DNA from: Conexibacter stalactiti
GTDB lineage: Bacteria > Actinomycetota > Thermoleophilia > Solirubrobacterales > Solirubrobacteraceae
Assembly (NCBI RefSeq): GCF_035967765.1
Contig: NZ_JAYWIT010000013.1
DNA length: 64,000 nucleotides
Reading direction: 5' to 3' (one strand)
Shown here: one piece after another, positions 49,814 through 58,500 of the stretch
How positions within the stretch are numbered: position 1 is the stretch's first letter
Layout of the letters: every line of letters starts with the position of its first letter
Notes under the pieces: model-generated
The model's database searches: none
What the model saw: the letters and a program-made list of their open reading frames with translations, nothing else
Told to the model about the DNA's origin: nothing
Program-made: the position numbers and the translations under genes

Positions 49814-49836
49814 CATGTGACTCGGAAAGTCACATG
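49814..49836. promoter_or_regulatory. perfect palindrome between Ku and glycosidase genes
   Basis: CATGTGACT and AGTCACATG, 9-bp arms with 5-nt centre, 54 bp upstream of the glycosidase ATG at 49760 and 49-71 bp beyond the Ku stop. It is AT-richer than usual terminators here; it may be an operator for the glycosidase or part of the Ku terminator. Confidence 0.55.
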
Positions 49837-49860
49837 AGGGTCTGCGACCGGCCCCGACGT

Positions 49861-49881
49861 GCTCGCGGCATGGCCGCGAGC
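49861..49881 (-). terminator. hairpin terminator of the Ku gene
   Basis: A perfect 9-bp stem GCTCGCGGC / GCCGCGAGC with 3-nt loop starts 4 nt beyond the Ku stop codon at 49885. Confidence 0.7.
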
Positions 49882-49884
49882 GCC

Positions 49885-50775
49885 CTACTTCGCCTTGGCT
49901 CTCGCTCTGGCTCTCGCCGGCGCTCTGCGCGCGCGTCTTCTGGAGGCGGCGGCCGGGGCGGCCGGCGCCGCGCCGCCGCCGTTGCCGGCCGAGTCGCCGC
50001 GCACGGTCGCGAGGCTCGCCTCCAGCGCCGCCATCAGGTCTGGCACCTCGGACGGTCTCTCGACGGCCGGCTGGATCGCGACCTCTTCGCCGGCGGCCTT
50101 GCGCTCGATCAGCTGCAGCACCTGCTCGCGGTACTCGTCTCTGAATCTCTCGGGCTCGAACGACGCTGACAGCGAGTCGATCAGCTGCCGCGCCATCGCG
50201 ACCTCGCGCTCGTTCGCCTCGACGTCGCCGAGCGCCTCCAGCTCGTCGAGCCGCTCGGGCGAGTTGACCTCGTCGCCGAACAGCATCGTCGACAGCGTCA
50301 GGACGCCGTCGGCCGGCCGCAGCGCGCAGAGCTGCTGACGGGTGCGCAGGACGAAGCGGCAGATCGCGACCTTGCGGCTCTCCTCCATCGCGCTCAACAG
50401 CAGCCGGTACGCCTTCGCGCCGCCGGTCGCCGGGGCGACGTGGTAGGCGCTGTCGTAGTAGACCGGGTCGATCTCGGCGAGGTCGACGAACTCCTCGACG
50501 TCGATCGTCTTGGTCGCGCGCGGGTCGAGCGCGTCCAGCTCCTCCTGCGTGATGATCACGTAGCGGTCGGGAGCGACCTCGTAGCCCTTGACGATCTCCT
50601 CGTACGGGACCTCGGCCCCGTCGATCGCGCAGACGCGCTTCTGCTTCAGCCGCCCGCCGTCAGCGGCGTGCAACTGGTTGAACCGCACCGTCTTCGGCGA
50701 GGTCGCGCTGTACAGCTTCACGGGCACGTTGACCAGCCCGAAGCTGATCGCGCCACTCCAGATCGCACGTGGCAT
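49885..50775 (-). CDS. ku: Ku protein, non-homologous end joining
   Basis: 296 residues. MPRAIWSGAISFGLVNVPVKLYSAT, VPYEEIVKGYEV, VEEFVDLAEIDPVYYDSAYHVAP and the LLSAMEESRKVAICRFVLRTRQQLCALRP block define the bacterial Ku core (about 1-255), which forms a homodimer around broken DNA ends. The tail (after ~255) is basic (SRRRARRAPARARARAKAK), like the lysine-rich extensions that aid DNA binding in mycobacterial and Streptomyces Ku. LigD is not in the window. A gap of 70 bp separates it from the sigma factor gene upstream. Confidence 0.95.
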   Translation of the reverse strand: MPRAIWSGAISFGLVNVPVKLYSATSPKTVRFNQLHAADGGRLKQKRVCAIDGAEVPYEEIVKGYEVAPDRYVIITQEELDALDPRATKTIDVEEFVDLAEIDPVYYDSAYHVAPATGGAKAYRLLLSAMEESRKVAICRFVLRTRQQLCALRPADGVLTLSTMLFGDEVNSPERLDELEALGDVEANEREVAMARQLIDSLSASFEPERFRDEYREQVLQLIERKAAGEEVAIQPAVERPSEVPDLMAALEASLATVRGDSAGNGGGAAPAAPAAASRRRARRAPARARARAKAK

Positions 50776-50845
50776 GGGAACGATCCTCTACCCCCGCGCC
50801 CCTCGGATCAAGCGATGGGCGCGGGGTTGCAACATCTGCGGACGC

Positions 50846-51622
50846 TCAGCGGTCGCCGGGCGGCAGCGGGCTCATCGTCTCGCCCATCCGCTCCAGCGAG
50901 CGGCGCAGCAAGCGCGAGACGTGCATCTGCGAGATCCCGACGCGCTCGGCGATCTCCCGCTGGGTGAGGCCGGCGAAGAAGCGCAGCAGCACGATCCGCC
51001 GCTCGCGCTCGCTCAGCACGTGCAGGCCGCGGCTCAGCTCGATCCGCTCCTCGGCCAGCTCGAACTCGGGATCCTCGGCGCCGATCCGCGCGACCGGCTC
51101 GCCGTCGTCGCCGAGCGGCTCCTCCAGCGGCACGGTGCTGTACGCCTGCGCTCCCTGGAGCGCTTCGAGCACCTGCTCGGGCGTCGTGCCGGTCGCCTCC
51201 GCGAGATCCTCGATCGTCGGCGAGCGGCCGAGCTTGGTCGACAGCCGGTCCGCCTCGCGCGTGACCCTCGCGCTCAGCTCCTGCAGCCCGCGCGAGACGC
51301 GCACCGACCAGGCGCGGTCGCGGAAGTGGCGTTTGATCTCGCCGAGGATCGTCGGCACCGCGAAGGTGGAAAATCGCAGCTCGCGGGAAAGATCAAAGCG
51401 ATCGACAGCTTTGATGAGCCCGACGCAGCCGACCTGCTCGAGGTCGTCGAGCGGCTCCCCGCGGTTGGCGTACCGACGTGCCAGCGACCGAACGAGCGGC
51501 ATCATCCGCTCGATCAGAATGCGGCGCGCCTCTTCGTCGCGCTCTTCGTGCCAGCGACGGAGCAGCTCGTGCTCATCGAAGGCGGCGACGTCTCCCCTCG
51601 GGCGAACGGCCGTTGCGGACAC
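50846..51622 (-). CDS. SigB/SigF-type RNA polymerase sigma factor
   Basis: 258 residues from a GTG with SD AAGGAGG. Region 2 (RMMPLVRSLARRYANRGEPLDDLEQVGCVGLIKAVDRFDLSRELRFSTFAVPTILGEIKRHFRD), region 3 (VSRGLQELSARVTREADRLSTKLGRSPTIEDLAEATG) and region 4 (LLRFFAGLTQREIAERVGISQMHVSRLLRRSL) are complete, the layout of group-3 stress/sporulation sigma factors. Such factors are controlled by anti-sigma kinases and STAS antagonists; a STAS protein is at 28.7 kb but no kinase is adjacent. A MerR-PAS-GAF regulator gene is divergent, suggesting local control. Confidence 0.9.
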   Translation of the reverse strand: MSATAVRPRGDVAAFDEHELLRRWHEERDEEARRILIERMMPLVRSLARRYANRGEPLDDLEQVGCVGLIKAVDRFDLSRELRFSTFAVPTILGEIKRHFRDRAWSVRVSRGLQELSARVTREADRLSTKLGRSPTIEDLAEATGTTPEQVLEALQGAQAYSTVPLEEPLGDDGEPVARIGAEDPEFELAEERIELSRGLHVLSERERRIVLLRFFAGLTQREIAERVGISQMHVSRLLRRSLERMGETMSPLPPGDR

Positions 51623-51735
51623 GGGTTGCGCCTCCTTCGTCGGGTGCCCAGTCCTAGAGGCATGCTCTCGCCCCCACCGAGACTGACAAGGTGGGCAGAC
51701 CTGGTCAGTGGTGAACAGCGGTCCGGTGCGATACA

Positions 51736-51760
51736 ACCCTAGGGTGGACAAGGGTGGACA
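51736..51760. promoter_or_regulatory. palindrome and tandem 10-bp repeat at the MerR-type regulator start
   Basis: ACCCTAGGGT (51736-51745) is a perfect palindrome that runs into AGGGTGGACA repeated twice head-to-tail (51741-51760). The block covers the GTG start at 51744 and lies between the divergent sigma factor and regulator genes, a natural site for autoregulation. Confidence 0.5.
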
Positions 51761-52877
51761 CACGGTCAGCGCAACCGACTTCGCGAACCTCACCGGTGTT
51801 TCACGCGAGCGGCTGCGCACCTGGGAACGACGCTTCGGCTTCCCGCGTCCTGAGCGCAGCGGCAGCGGTCCGCGCCGCTACGCGATCGGCGACGCGCCAC
51901 GTGTCGTCGCGGTGCGGCGCGCGGCCGAGCAGGGCGTTCCGCTGACACGCGCGATCGAGGCCTCCGACTTCGCCGCCGCGCCGCCGGTCTCCGACGCGAC
52001 GCTCGCCTCGGTCGTCGCCGCCGCGCCGACGCCGGCGCTCGTGATCGCCGGGCCCGAGCCGCTGCGCGTGCTCTACACCAACGCGCAGCTGGCGATCTTC
52101 CCCGCCGCGGACGCGACCGGGCACACGCTCGACCTGCTGCCGTGGTTCGCCGGCAGCGAGCTGGAGCGAACGCTGCTGACGCTGTTCGCCAGCGACGCGC
52201 CAGCACTCGAATGCGCCCACCCGGCCTGGAGCGGCGGCGACACGACGGCACGCTCGCTCGCCTACCGGCTGCCGGCGCAGGCCGGCGAGCCGCCGGCCGT
52301 CGCGCTCGTCGGGATCGACCGCGCGCAGGACCGCCGCACCCGTCGCGACCTGATCGACGCGCGCGGCGAGCTGGCGCAGCTGCGCCGCCGCGAGCAGCGT
52401 CAGGAGCGCTGGCTGGCGCTCGCGGCCGCGCTCGCCGAGCGCTTCCAGCACGAAGCCGGCGCGGACGTGCTGGCGACGACCGCCGACACGCTCGTGCGCA
52501 GGCTGTCGGCCGTCGACGCCGGGATCGCCGTCTACATGGCCGGCGAGCTGGCGCTCGGCAGCTCCAGCCGCGGGCTGCTCGGCCCGCGGATGGTGACCGT
52601 CACCGGCTACGCCGACCTCGCCGCGCTGATGCAGGCCGGTCAGCCCGGCTGGCTCTCCCCCGCCGCCGGCGGCGCCTTCGGCGCGCCCGGCGGGCTGCAC
52701 AGCCTCGCGGTGCCGATCACCGTCGTCGCCGAGACGCTCGGCGTCCTGCTGCTGGTCTTCGACGAACCGACCGAGCTCGACGACGACGCCCGTCAGCTGC
52801 TGACGATCGTCTCCGCCGGGCTCGGCTTCACGCTGCTGCGCGACCGGCTCGTCGAGTCCTCCAAAGGCCCTTCCTAG
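51744..52877 (+). CDS. MerR-type HTH regulator with PAS-like, coiled-coil and GAF-like domains
   Basis: 377 residues from the GTG at 51744 (GTGs at 51708 and 51711 are alternatives). An N-terminal MerR-type winged helix (SATDFANLTGVSRERLRTWERRFGFPRPERSGSGPRRY...AVRRAAEQGVPLTRAIEA) leads to a PAS-like domain (SVVAAAPTPALVIAGPEPLRVLYTN), a charged helix that may be coiled (RRDLIDARGELAQLRRREQRQERWLALAAALAERF) and a GAF-like domain (VRRLSAVDAGIAVYMAGEL...GVLLLVFDEPTELDDDARQLLTIVSAGLGFTL). This is a one-component sensor-regulator. It is divergent from the sigma factor and ends 4 nt into the convergent GlsB gene. Confidence 0.8.
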   Translation: MDKGGHTVSATDFANLTGVSRERLRTWERRFGFPRPERSGSGPRRYAIGDAPRVVAVRRAAEQGVPLTRAIEASDFAAAPPVSDATLASVVAAAPTPALVIAGPEPLRVLYTNAQLAIFPAADATGHTLDLLPWFAGSELERTLLTLFASDAPALECAHPAWSGGDTTARSLAYRLPAQAGEPPAVALVGIDRAQDRRTRRDLIDARGELAQLRRREQRQERWLALAAALAERFQHEAGADVLATTADTLVRRLSAVDAGIAVYMAGELALGSSSRGLLGPRMVTVTGYADLAALMQAGQPGWLSPAAGGAFGAPGGLHSLAVPITVVAETLGVLLLVFDEPTELDDDARQLLTIVSAGLGFTLLRDRLVESSKGPS

Positions 52878-53161
52878 ACGGCGTGGTGGCCGCGGCCGTG
52901 CCCGCCGGTGCGCGAAGCGACCATGCGGTAGAGGAACAGCACCAGCATCACGCCGATCACCGCGCCGACGAGGCCGCCGAGGTCGAAGATCTCGGTGTCG
53001 CCGATCCCGAGCAGCTCGGTGAAGACGAAGAAGCCAGCGAGCGCACCGACCAGGCCGAGCAGCGTCGTGGCGATGAAACCCTGCGGCTCGTGCTCGTCCC
53101 CTGGCATCAGGAACTTGCCGAGATACCCGGCAACGATGCCGAGGATGATCGCGCCGATCAT
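52874..53161 (-). CDS. GlsB/YeaQ/YmgE family membrane protein
   Basis: 95 residues with three hydrophobic helices (MIGAIILGIVAGYLGKFLMPG, GFIATTLLGLVGALAGFFVF, DLGGLVGAVIGVMLVLFLYRM) and the GxxxGxxAG and GxxGAxxG packing motifs typical of the transglycosylase-associated family; function unknown, often stress-related. SD AGGAG lies 6 nt before the ATG. It starts 11 nt after the stop of the metallo-hydrolase gene and is the last gene of the seven-gene operon, ending tail-to-tail with the MerR-type gene. Confidence 0.88.
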   Translation of the reverse strand: MIGAIILGIVAGYLGKFLMPGDEHEPQGFIATTLLGLVGALAGFFVFTELLGIGDTEIFDLGGLVGAVIGVMLVLFLYRMVASRTGGHGRGHHAV

Positions 53162-53172
53162 GTGAACTCCTG

Positions 53173-54267
53173 TCAGATCGCCTCCCGCACGAGCGGCGCG
53201 GGTCGCTCTCCCAGTGTTCCCGGCGCGACCGGGTCGGACACGCGGCGCCGCCGCCACGGTCCGTTCGGCACCAGCTGACGCAGCAGCCGCTCGTTGTGGG
53301 CCTCGTGCGCCGACAGCTGCGGCGCGCCCAGCGAGCTGATCTGGATCTTGAACTTGTCGCCGTTGGTCGTGTAGCGGACGTCGCCGTTGGTCGCGGTGAC
53401 GAACAGCGCGTCGGTGCTCTGCTCGCGCGTGTACGGGCTTATCTTGCCGGCGCTGCACGTGATCGTGTGGTCGTCGACGCCGCCGAGCGCGTACTCCTCG
53501 AGTATCTCGTTCGTGAGACAGGCCGGATGGGCGTAGCCGCGGTTGGCGCCGCTGGCGGAGATCACGGAGACGTCGGGTCTGAGCAGCCGCGCCCACTGCG
53601 TCGAGGTCGAGGAGAGCGCGCCGTGGTGGCCCGGCATCAGCACCGTGCAGGGACGCAGCAGCCGCCCCGGCACCTCGCCGATCAGGAACAGCTCGCTCTC
53701 GAAGTCGGCGTCGCCGGGCAGAATCACGACGTCGTCGCCGAAGCGCAGCCGCAGCATCAGGCTGCGGCCGTTGTTGGTGTCGCCGTGGTTGGCGCAGAGG
53801 ACCGTCGCGTCGACGTTGCCGGTGTCGGGGAAGCGGTTGGACGGCTCGGCGTTGGTCGTGTCTCTTCTGTAGAAGGTGACCGTCGTCCCCTTGCGCGCCT
53901 TCATCCCATTGAGCCAGTCCTCGATCCAGGCGCCGTAGTAGTCGCCGCGTCTGCCGCCGCAGTGGATGAACTTCGGCTGCTGCGCCTCGGCGACGTACGG
54001 CACGAGCGCGGTGTGGTCCTTCTCGCCGTGGCTGAGCACGATCGTGTGGATCCGCTGACCGCCGGTGACCGCGGTGATGTAGCGGAGCGCGTGGCTGTAC
54101 GGGACGCCGTTGCGACTCGCGTTCTGCGAGCCGCAGTCGGCCAGCAGGAACTCGCCGTTGGGCATCGTCACGAGCACGCAGTTGCCCTGCCCGACGTCGA
54201 TGAAGTCGACGATCATCTTGTCGCCGGTGACGTTGCCGTTGGAGTAGACGGTCTTGGAGGGCGGCAT
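53173..54267 (-). CDS. ComEC-like metallo-beta-lactamase-fold hydrolase
   Basis: 364 residues, cytosolic. VDFIDVGQGNCVLVTMPNGEFLLADCGS is the DVGQGD-type opening of ComEC/Rec2 C-domains; LSHGEKDHTALVPY gives His-x4-Asp-His metal ligands, VLPGDADFESE the bridging Asp, and LMPGHHGALSSTS the later His pair. Unlike ComEC it has no membrane channel. After ~280 the chain departs from the fold (SAHEAHNERLLRQLV). Enzymes of this group cleave DNA or cyclic or lipid-type phosphodiesters; the substrate here is unknown. GGAGG lies 8 nt before the ATG and 3 nt separate it from the upstream gene, operon position six. Confidence 0.8.
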   Translation of the reverse strand: MPPSKTVYSNGNVTGDKMIVDFIDVGQGNCVLVTMPNGEFLLADCGSQNASRNGVPYSHALRYITAVTGGQRIHTIVLSHGEKDHTALVPYVAEAQQPKFIHCGGRRGDYYGAWIEDWLNGMKARKGTTVTFYRRDTTNAEPSNRFPDTGNVDATVLCANHGDTNNGRSLMLRLRFGDDVVILPGDADFESELFLIGEVPGRLLRPCTVLMPGHHGALSSTSTQWARLLRPDVSVISASGANRGYAHPACLTNEILEEYALGGVDDHTITCSAGKISPYTREQSTDALFVTATNGDVRYTTNGDKFKIQISSLGAPQLSAHEAHNERLLRQLVPNGPWRRRRVSDPVAPGTLGERPAPLVREAI

Positions 54268-54270
54268 CGC

Positions 54271-55593
54271 TCACGCCTCCCCGGCCGCCGCGGCGACCAG
54301 CCCCCGCGTGGCGATCTCGACGCTGCCCTCGATCGTCGTGCGGCCCGCGAAGGCGCCGAAGCGGACGTCGGAGGGGCGCACGACGAGGTGCACGTCGTCG
54401 AAGTCGACCGGGATGCTCGGCAGCTCCCAGACGTCGAACGAGATCCCCTCGAACAGCTTCGTGAAGGCCGGCGTAAAGATCGCCGTAAGCGAGAACAGCA
54501 GCGGCGTCGTCAGCGCCGAGAGAATCCATTCCAGCGGGCTGCCGTCCGGCCGCAGCAGCAGCGTGAAGGTCTCGACGCGGGTCGTCCTCGCGCGCACCTT
54601 GCGGCCGTCGTACAGCTCCAGCGAGATGCGGCCGTTCGGGTCGGGCTTGGCGTAGAGCGTGTAGTTGACGCCGAAGGTCGTGCAGCCGATCTCTATGCCG
54701 GCGTTGACGTTGCCGGTGATCGGGCCGTTGAAGCCGAACTCGGTCGAGCCGGGCGTCCCGGGCGAGAGGTCCATCCGCTCGACGCGCGCCGTCGCGGCGT
54801 ACTTCGCCGTCCCGATCCCGATGTTGACGCTGCCGCGGTCGCCGAACTCTCTGCCGGCGATCTGCCTGGTGCCGTCGCGCGCGACGGCCATCTTCGCCTC
54901 CTCCGAGAGCACCGCGAAGAACGGCGCCGCGGGCCACTGGTCGGCGAACGGCGGGACCGGCGTCGGCTTGCCGGCGAGGTTGGCGAGCGCCAGCACGTGG
55001 CTGCGCGTGACCGACACCGCCGGCGGCGTCAGCGGGACGCCGGGGAATGCCAGCGCCGGCGGTCTGACGCCGGCCAGCGCCTCCGCGGCGCGCCGCATCG
55101 CCTCCGGCAGGATCACCTCGTTGAGGATCCACTCGTCGTCGGCGTGCTCGACCGTGCCGACCGCCTTCAGCGGCCGCAACGCGATCGGCCCGGCCGAGGG
55201 GTCGACCTGCACGAAGATCGTCAGCGTCCCGTTCGTCGAGCCCTCCGCCCCGTCGCCTCTGATCGAGAAGGTGACCGAGCGCATCACGAGCTGGAAGGTC
55301 GTCCCGTCCAGCGTCGCGACGTAGGCGTCGGCGACCTGCTCGGCCGAGATCCCCGGCGGCGGCGTGAAGTTCTGCGCGAGGTGGTCGCGCACCAGCTGCT
55401 CGCCGTTGGGCGGCTGCGCCAGCACGACGGTCGGCGCCGCCGTCACGTCCCAGCCGACGTCGAACTCGAGCCCGCTGCGCGCGACGTGCTCGCTGCCGCG
55501 GAACAGCTTCGGGTAGAGCTGGCCGTAGGCGCGGGCCAGCACCTCGTTCATGGTTCTCTCGTCGAGCCCGACCACCAGATCCGCATCGCTCAT
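54271..55593 (-). CDS. uncharacterised protein, predicted TULIP-like lipid-binding fold
   Basis: 440 residues, no signal peptide or membrane helix. It opens DLVVGLDERTMNEVLARAYGQLYPKLF, a pattern like the first strand and helix of P47/OrfX-type TULIP domains (D-hh-hhh...N-hh). Two similar halves each end in an amphipathic helix followed by Pro-rich strands: WILNEVILPEAMRRAAEAL then PPALAFPGVPLTPPAVSV, and TAIFTPAFTKLFEGISF then WELPSIPVDFDDVHLVVRP. This repeat is what a double barrel lipid-binding protein would give. The assignment is inference from pattern only. SD GGGAGGGG precedes the ATG, which overlaps the 1271-residue gene by 4 nt. Confidence 0.65.
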   Translation of the reverse strand: MSDADLVVGLDERTMNEVLARAYGQLYPKLFRGSEHVARSGLEFDVGWDVTAAPTVVLAQPPNGEQLVRDHLAQNFTPPPGISAEQVADAYVATLDGTTFQLVMRSVTFSIRGDGAEGSTNGTLTIFVQVDPSAGPIALRPLKAVGTVEHADDEWILNEVILPEAMRRAAEALAGVRPPALAFPGVPLTPPAVSVTRSHVLALANLAGKPTPVPPFADQWPAAPFFAVLSEEAKMAVARDGTRQIAGREFGDRGSVNIGIGTAKYAATARVERMDLSPGTPGSTEFGFNGPITGNVNAGIEIGCTTFGVNYTLYAKPDPNGRISLELYDGRKVRARTTRVETFTLLLRPDGSPLEWILSALTTPLLFSLTAIFTPAFTKLFEGISFDVWELPSIPVDFDDVHLVVRPSDVRFGAFAGRTTIEGSVEIATRGLVAAAAGEA

Positions 55594-58500
55594 CTCGGCG
55601 CCCCTCCCGTCGTCGTCGTGATTGCCGGTGCTTCCGGCGGTCTCCCGTAGAGGACCGACTCGTTCGCCGCCAGCGCGCAGAAGTCGCCGATCGCCTGCAG
55701 CGCCGCGACGGCCGCCTCGAAGGTCGCGCCGAGACCCTCCATCAGCGCGTCGACCATCTCTGTGAAGACGAAGCGGGCCGCGTCGACGAGCAGCTGCGCC
55801 ATCCGCACGAGGCTGTCGACGTCGAACACCTCGGAGAGGATCCGCACGATCTCCAGCGCCGTCTGCCCGGCCCACAGGAAGCCGTCGCGCAGCAGCTGGA
55901 CGAACCGCTCGGCGCTGCTGACGATGTCGGCGAAGAACTGCTCGACGTGGCTGCGGATCCAGACGACGATCTCGTCCCACAGCCGCGCGAGCAGCTCGGC
56001 CGTCACGGTCAGGTGGAAGTCGACGGCGATGTGGACCGGGCCCCAGTCGAACGACAGCGCGAAGCCGGCCGAGGCGGCGCCGAGCGACAGCGCGAGGTCG
56101 ATCGAGAGGAAGGCGCGCGGCCCTCTCACGACGACCGGCGGGAGTATCCGGATGCCGCGAATCGAGACGCCATCGGGGAAGTCGAGGCTGAAGTCGAAGC
56201 GCCCCTCGGCATGACCGGCGAAGCCGTCGCTGCGGGACAGGCTGGCGCTGAAGTCGGCGCCGTAGAGGTGCGCGAGCTTGGTGTGGAAGTTGACCTCGAA
56301 GCCGCCGTCGGTGACCGAGCCGGCGAAGCTCTCCTCCTTGATCCCCAGCAGTCTGATCGCGCCCGAGAAGGCGAAGTAGGCCGTCGACTGCTCGCCGTTG
56401 GTGATGACCGTGTACGGGTTGATGCCGAGCACGGCCGGTCTGATCCCCTCCGGCAGCGGCTGCGTCAGGCGGCGGCGACGCTCCTCGATCCGCTGCGTGT
56501 TCGTCAGCGCCGCCGGCTTCAGGCCGGAGGTGTCGATGTGCACCGACGGGCCGGTTCTGCCCGTGAAGTCGGAGATCACCAGCAGGTCGCCGATCACTAT
56601 CGCGTTGCTGATCGAGCCGTCGGCGAGCAGACCGCGGACCTTGTTCGCCTCCAGCTTCAGTCTCAGCCGCCACTCGTCGTAGAGCGTCAGGTCGGCGTCG
56701 ACGCCGATCCCCTGCTCGTAGCGGTGGTGGTCGGGCGCGTCCCAGCCGCCCGGGTCGGCGACGACGAACAGGTCCAGTCTCGTGAAGGCGAGCCCGTTCA
56801 GCAGCGGCACGTCTCTGAGGTCGACCGAGGTGAAGTCGCGCACGAGGTCTATGACCTTCAGCGCCCGCCCCGAGGCCGATTCGAGCTTGAAGACGAAGCC
56901 GCCCGGCGCCTCGAAGTTGACGATGCTGCCGCCGATCGCGAAGCGGAAGCGGTCGCGCGGATCGCTGCCGATCAGGAAGCTGCCGAGCAGCCCGATCGCG
57001 ACCGTCCCGGTCGAGACCGAGAACGACAGCCCGAACGTCTCCAGCGTCAGGCCCTTGATCCCGAACGGCTCTCTCCAGTTGGCGACCCCGATCGCGAACG
57101 AGGCCGACGGCGTCGTCCCGATCCGCAGCACGCCGCTGCCTTCGAGCGTCACGCGCTCGCCCGCGACCGTGAAGATCGCGCCGGCCGCGAGGCTGAACTC
57201 GCCGGCGCCCGGCTTGATCGCCAGCTCCAGGCCGGTGAAGCTGATCGCGCCCTTGCCGTCGTCGGCCGGCAGCCGCGCGGCGATCTCCGACCGCTTCAGG
57301 TCGCTCGTGTCGATGTAGGCGAGCAGGTCGAACTCGATCTCAGAGGAGAAGAGGCCTCTGAGGATCGACAACGCGTCGCCGTCGAGCAGCAGCGCGGCGA
57401 AGAAGGTGACGCCCGGCCGCACTCTGTCGGGCACCCACGACCCTCTGAGGTTCGGCAGCGAGAAGTCGTCGTCTCTGATCGAGGAGAGGATCAGGCCGGC
57501 GTCGCGCACCGTCAGCACGTCGAAGACGTCGGAGAGGCCGCTCCAGATCGCGTCGGGCGTCCAGTCAGGCCGCACGACCAGCCCGACGACGACGCCGTCG
57601 CGCTCGCCACTGCCGCGCCGCACCGCGAGCGCGAGGTCGGCCTGGCCGATCTTCTCCGCGTCGATCGTCGTGCCGAGCGAGAACTCGTACGTGGTGGTGC
57701 CGGTCAGGCGCAGCTGGCGCGTCGCCTCCGACTGCATCTCGAAGCGCACGCGCGAGTCACGCAGGAAGATCTGCGGCAGCCCGCTCGCCGGTATCGAGCC
57801 GCCGGTCAGCGTCTCGGCGAGCCCCGTCAGCGAGATCTCCGGGAACTCGCCCTCCAGCAGGAAGCTGGTGCTCGGCATCACCCAGCCGGCACCGAAGCGC
57901 GCGACCTCTCTGCCGTCTCTGCCGAGCAGCACCGCGTCCGCGGTCAGCTCGCCGCTGAACGCCTGCGAGGCGCCGACCTCGTAGCCGAGCGACAGCGTCG
58001 CCTCCTCCAGCTGGAAGCTGGCGATCCCGATCGGGATCTGCCAGCCGCTGCGCACGCCCAGCTCGAAGGCGTACCGTCTCGCGGTGAGGTCGGCGAGCGC
58101 CGTCAGGCGGCTGAGCGAGATGTCGGGGAAGGAGCCCAGCGTCGGCAGGAATCTGCGCACGATCCGCTCGAACGGGATCGGCGGATCGGTGTCGACGCTG
58201 CCGCTGAACAGCAGCTGCGGGTAGACCCCGCGGACGGTCACGGCGATGCCGTCGAGGAAGTCGAACTGGCCGCTGAGGATCGCGGTGATGTCGGCGCTGC
58301 CGGCCGGATCGTCGACCATGAAGTCGACCTGCACGTCGGGCAGCTCGACCCATCCCTCGACGACGACGAGCCGTCTGGCGGTGCCGAGCGAGAGCCCGAC
58401 GGCGGCGATCCCGACCGGTCTGGTCGCTATCGAGACCGACAGGTCGCGCAGCTCTATCAGCCGCGGCAGGTCGATCACGCCGGAGAGGTAGGAGCCGATC

